Shown: positions 61,944 to 64,000 of the stretch, one piece after another | Numbering within the stretch: position 1 is the stretch's first letter | How the letters are laid out: every line of letters begins with the position of its first letter | Assembly (NCBI RefSeq): GCF_900177775.1 | Contig: NZ_FXWH01000001.1 | Coordinates: forward strand, 1,488,001-1,552,000 | Direction of reading: 5' to 3' | Source of the DNA: Pseudidiomarina planktonica | Lineage (GTDB): Bacteria; Pseudomonadota; Gammaproteobacteria; Enterobacterales; Alteromonadaceae | DNA: 64,000 nucleotides | Position numbers and translations under genes: made by a program | Notes under the pieces: model-generated | Database searches by the model: none | Told to the model about the DNA's origin: nothing | The model's input: only the letters and a program-made list of their open reading frames with translations

Positions 61944-63083
61944 ATGAAACATAAAACAATGTTCGCAACCCTGCTGGGACTCACTACTAGCCTGAGCGTA
62001 ATGCTTGGTGCGGTACTGACCGCGCCGGTCGCGACTGCGGCTACCCCGCCAAACACAAATTACGAGAGTTGGCGGTGGTTTGAAGTAGAAGTTTTGATTT
62101 TCAAGCACACCACCGGGAATGAATTACAAGAAGACTTCCCGCTTCCGGTAGAACCTATTACAACCGATCAGCATACCGATTTCTTAACCGACTGGATGGC
62201 TCCTGCGGTCTGGAATTTAACCTATTACCTGCCCAAGTGCAGTGATATGTCGCCGGAAGAAATACTCCAACTGGAACCTTGTTCACTGCCCGGTGAGCAC
62301 GATTTAATTCCGCGTGCTGACGGCAAACCTCATGTGTCCCGGCTTTCTCATCTAACTTCCACTCCGGTAGTTATTGATGGCTACGGAGGCGACTTAGACG
62401 ACGCGCGTAAGCCCTTTTTAATGCCCGTTGCTAACCATGAATTAACCGAGTTACGTGAACAATTAAGTGCCCGAGGGCAAGCTCAACCACTGCTGCATCT
62501 GAGTTATCGCCAACCCGTGTTTGGCCGCGGCGATGATTATCCTGTACACCTATTTGCGGGACACAACTTCTCCGACAGCTATGATTATTTTGGGTTTAAA
62601 ACTACTGGCCCGGAATCAAATGCGAGCTCTTTTGCCGAATCAGACAGTGTCAATAACAGCCAGTTAGACCGTATTCAAAAACTGCTGCAATTGGTTGATG
62701 ATGGTTCCGTCAACTTCAAAATTGGTGATGACCCAACCCAGCAGTTACTGCCTCTGCGCCCGGAGTACTGGCCAAAGAACCTGTCAGATCAGGTGTGGGA
62801 ACTTGACGGTCTGCTGCACATATATCTGGTCGGTAATTACCTGCATATTGATAACAAGTTTAATTTACGCGAAGAAACTCGCGCCAAAGAAGCAACACCA
62901 ACCATGGCTGCGCAAGCTGAACAAGCCTTGCAAGGAAAAGTCTCTGAGCAGGCATTTTTACGAGCATACCCTTTTGCTCAGGTGCGTCGGGTTATAAGCC
63001 ATGAAACGCATTATTTCGACCATCCGAAAATGGGCATTGTGGTGCAAATCCGCCGAACTGATAAATCAGCCAGACGCGACTAA
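61944..63083 (+). CDS. csiV: CsiV-family periplasmic cell-shape protein
   Basis: A 379-residue secreted protein. The ATG at 61944 has TGAGG upstream; the first 32 residues are a signal peptide (APVATAA near the cleavage). The mature part begins with the family pattern WRWFEVEVLIFKHT and contains LLHLSYRQPVFGRG and VWELDGLLHIYLVGNYLHI. It matches CsiV, which in Vibrio cholerae binds peptidoglycan and activates PBP1A through LpoA; synteny next to mfd agrees, as I recall it. It begins seven bases after mfd. Confidence 0.85.
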   Translation: MKHKTMFATLLGLTTSLSVMLGAVLTAPVATAATPPNTNYESWRWFEVEVLIFKHTTGNELQEDFPLPVEPITTDQHTDFLTDWMAPAVWNLTYYLPKCSDMSPEEILQLEPCSLPGEHDLIPRADGKPHVSRLSHLTSTPVVIDGYGGDLDDARKPFLMPVANHELTELREQLSARGQAQPLLHLSYRQPVFGRGDDYPVHLFAGHNFSDSYDYFGFKTTGPESNASSFAESDSVNNSQLDRIQKLLQLVDDGSVNFKIGDDPTQQLLPLRPEYWPKNLSDQVWELDGLLHIYLVGNYLHIDNKFNLREETRAKEATPTMAAQAEQALQGKVSEQAFLRAYPFAQVRRVISHETHYFDHPKMGIVVQIRRTDKSARRD

Positions 63084-63095
63084 CACGGATCGATC

Positions 63096-63569
63096 ATGGA
63101 AAAGTATGAAGAGCTTTTATTAGCGCTGCGCAAAATTATTCGAGCTACCGATCTTTACTCCAAGCAACTGAATAAAGATGCCGGACTAACGGCACCGCAA
63201 CTTCTTATTTTACGCGAAATTTCAGCCCAAACCGGCATCACGGCCAGTGCTGTGGCGCAAAACATTACCTTGAGCCCCGCAACAGTCAGTAATATCATTG
63301 ACCGTCTGGAACACCGTGAGCTGATTCACCGCACGCGTAGTACCACCGATAAACGCCGGGTGGTACTGTCACTCACTACCCGCGGTGCTGACTTGCTAGC
63401 TCGCTCCCCACGCCCCCTGCAACATCATTTCATTGAGAACTTTTGTGCGCTGGAAGCCTGGGAACAATCACTACTCCTGTCCTCAATGCAGCGCGTTGCG
63501 CGTATGATGGATGCAGAACAACTTGACGCAGCCGCAGTGCTTGAGGTCGGAAGCTATGAAAACCATTAA
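63096..63569 (+). CDS. MarR-family transcriptional regulator
   Basis: A 157-residue winged-helix regulator. The fold is seen in DAGLTAPQLLILREI, GITASAVAQNITLSPATVSN (recognition region) and IHRTRSTTDKRRVVLSLT (wing). MarR proteins are dimers that sense phenolics, oxidants or antibiotics. It begins 12 bases after csiV and overlaps the next lipoprotein gene by 14 bases, so it lies within a run of genes on one strand. Its targets are unknown. Confidence 0.9.
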   Translation: MEKYEELLLALRKIIRATDLYSKQLNKDAGLTAPQLLILREISAQTGITASAVAQNITLSPATVSNIIDRLEHRELIHRTRSTTDKRRVVLSLTTRGADLLARSPRPLQHHFIENFCALEAWEQSLLLSSMQRVARMMDAEQLDAAAVLEVGSYENH

Positions 63570-64000
63570 CTATTGTGCGCTGCTACTGGCTAGCTGGGCG
63601 TTAGCCGGATGCTCACCAAGTGCCGCAATTTCTTGTGACGACCCCATTTCGCCTATCAGCAAGATTCAGGGCACAGGACCGATTAGTGCTGATGTTGGCA
63701 CCGAAGTGATAACCCGTGGAATAGTGACTGCTGATTGGCGCCAACCAGAACAACTAGGTGGCTTTTTTATTCAAAGTTTGCCCACAGACACCGACGCTTC
63801 GGATGCTAGCTCAGAAGGTTTATTTATTGCCCATAGCTCCATGCAACCGGAATTAAGCCCAGGCGATATAGTCACAGTGCAAGGTCTGGTCAGTGAAGCG
63901 AATCAGCAAACTCAGTTAGAGCATCTGACGCATCTTGAAGTTTGTGGTAGCACCGAAGTGCCTAACGCAGTTGAGCTGCGGTTACCGGTGGCCAGTGTAG
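63556..64000 (+). CDS. Secreted lipoprotein, ExeM/NucH-like nuclease N-terminus (partial)
   Basis: The gene runs off the right edge; 148 codons are visible. The N-terminal signal ends in a lipobox (LAGC, Cys19). The next part has an OB-fold-like pattern (VITRGIVTADWRQ, GGFFIQSLPTDTDASDAS, then LSPGDIVTVQGLVSE) that is typical of the N-terminal region of ExeM/NucH-type extracellular nucleases. Whether a catalytic exonuclease/endonuclease/phosphatase domain follows is outside the window. The ATG at 63556 lies inside the 3' end of the MarR gene. Confidence 0.75.
   Translation, partial: MKTINYCALLLASWALAGCSPSAAISCDDPISPISKIQGTGPISADVGTEVITRGIVTADWRQPEQLGGFFIQSLPTDTDASDASSEGLFIAHSSMQPELSPGDIVTVQGLVSEANQQTQLEHLTHLEVCGSTEVPNAVELRLPVASV

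Overview
The window is chromosomal DNA from a marine-type gammaproteobacterium of the order Alteromonadales. Idiomarinaceae is my best guess, from overall gene order and protein similarity as I remember them, not from a search. Coding density is very high. Many neighbouring genes overlap by 1-17 bases, and gene order follows the enterobacterial/Alteromonadales backbone in long blocks. I see no rRNA, tRNA, CRISPR array, insertion sequence, prophage or obvious pseudogene. Both window edges cut a gene (bamC on the left, an ExeM/NucH-like lipoprotein on the right).

Layout. 1-8.7 kb: bamC-dapA facing bcp, then perM/bepA, a TlpA-like lipoprotein, arsC(yfgD)-wrbA-DUF2069, and hda with a DUF2066 gene. 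This matches the E. coli bamC-dapA-bcp-perM-bepA-yfgD-hda region, without gcvR. 8.9-17.5 kb: an MFS transporter, seqA-pgm facing ybfF, DUF2788, fldA, fur, a saccharopine-dehydrogenase-like protein and glnS. 17.5-28.4 kb is the most variable part: 5-oxoprolinase pxpABC behind three small membrane proteins, a pirin, a LysR/azoR pair, a small membrane protein, and an operon of an ACAD10/11-type acyl-CoA dehydrogenase, an APH-type kinase and an SDR. 28.5-40.2 kb: the TCA supercluster sdhCDAB-sucABCD, divergent from gltA. 40.5-47.9 kb: one membrane fusion protein and two RND permeases in one operon. 47.9-54.0 kb: the envelope cluster comEC-msbA-lpxK-ycaR-kdsB. 54.0-57.7 kb: DUF2062 and lolCDE. 57.8-64 kb: a PilZ-like gene overlapping mfd, then csiV, a MarR regulator and the truncated lipoprotein.

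How the genes work together. The window is dominated by envelope biogenesis (bamC, bepA, lolCDE, msbA, lpxK, kdsB, csiV), central carbon flux (gltA, sdh, suc, pgm), replication control (seqA, hda) and iron/redox biology (fur, fldA, bcp, azoR, wrbA, arsC-like). No wholly new multi-gene defence or mobile system is visible. The observations most worth following are: a perfect DnaA box upstream of the DUF2066-hda operon; a 2-oxoglutarate dehydrogenase E2 with two lipoyl domains; an ACAD10/11-type kinase-dehydrogenase cassette that may degrade 4-hydroxyacids; a single-cysteine Bcp; three unassigned membrane proteins in front of pxpABC; and a PilZ-like gene translationally coupled to mfd. Start codons were re-chosen wherever a ribosome binding site or family length argued for it.
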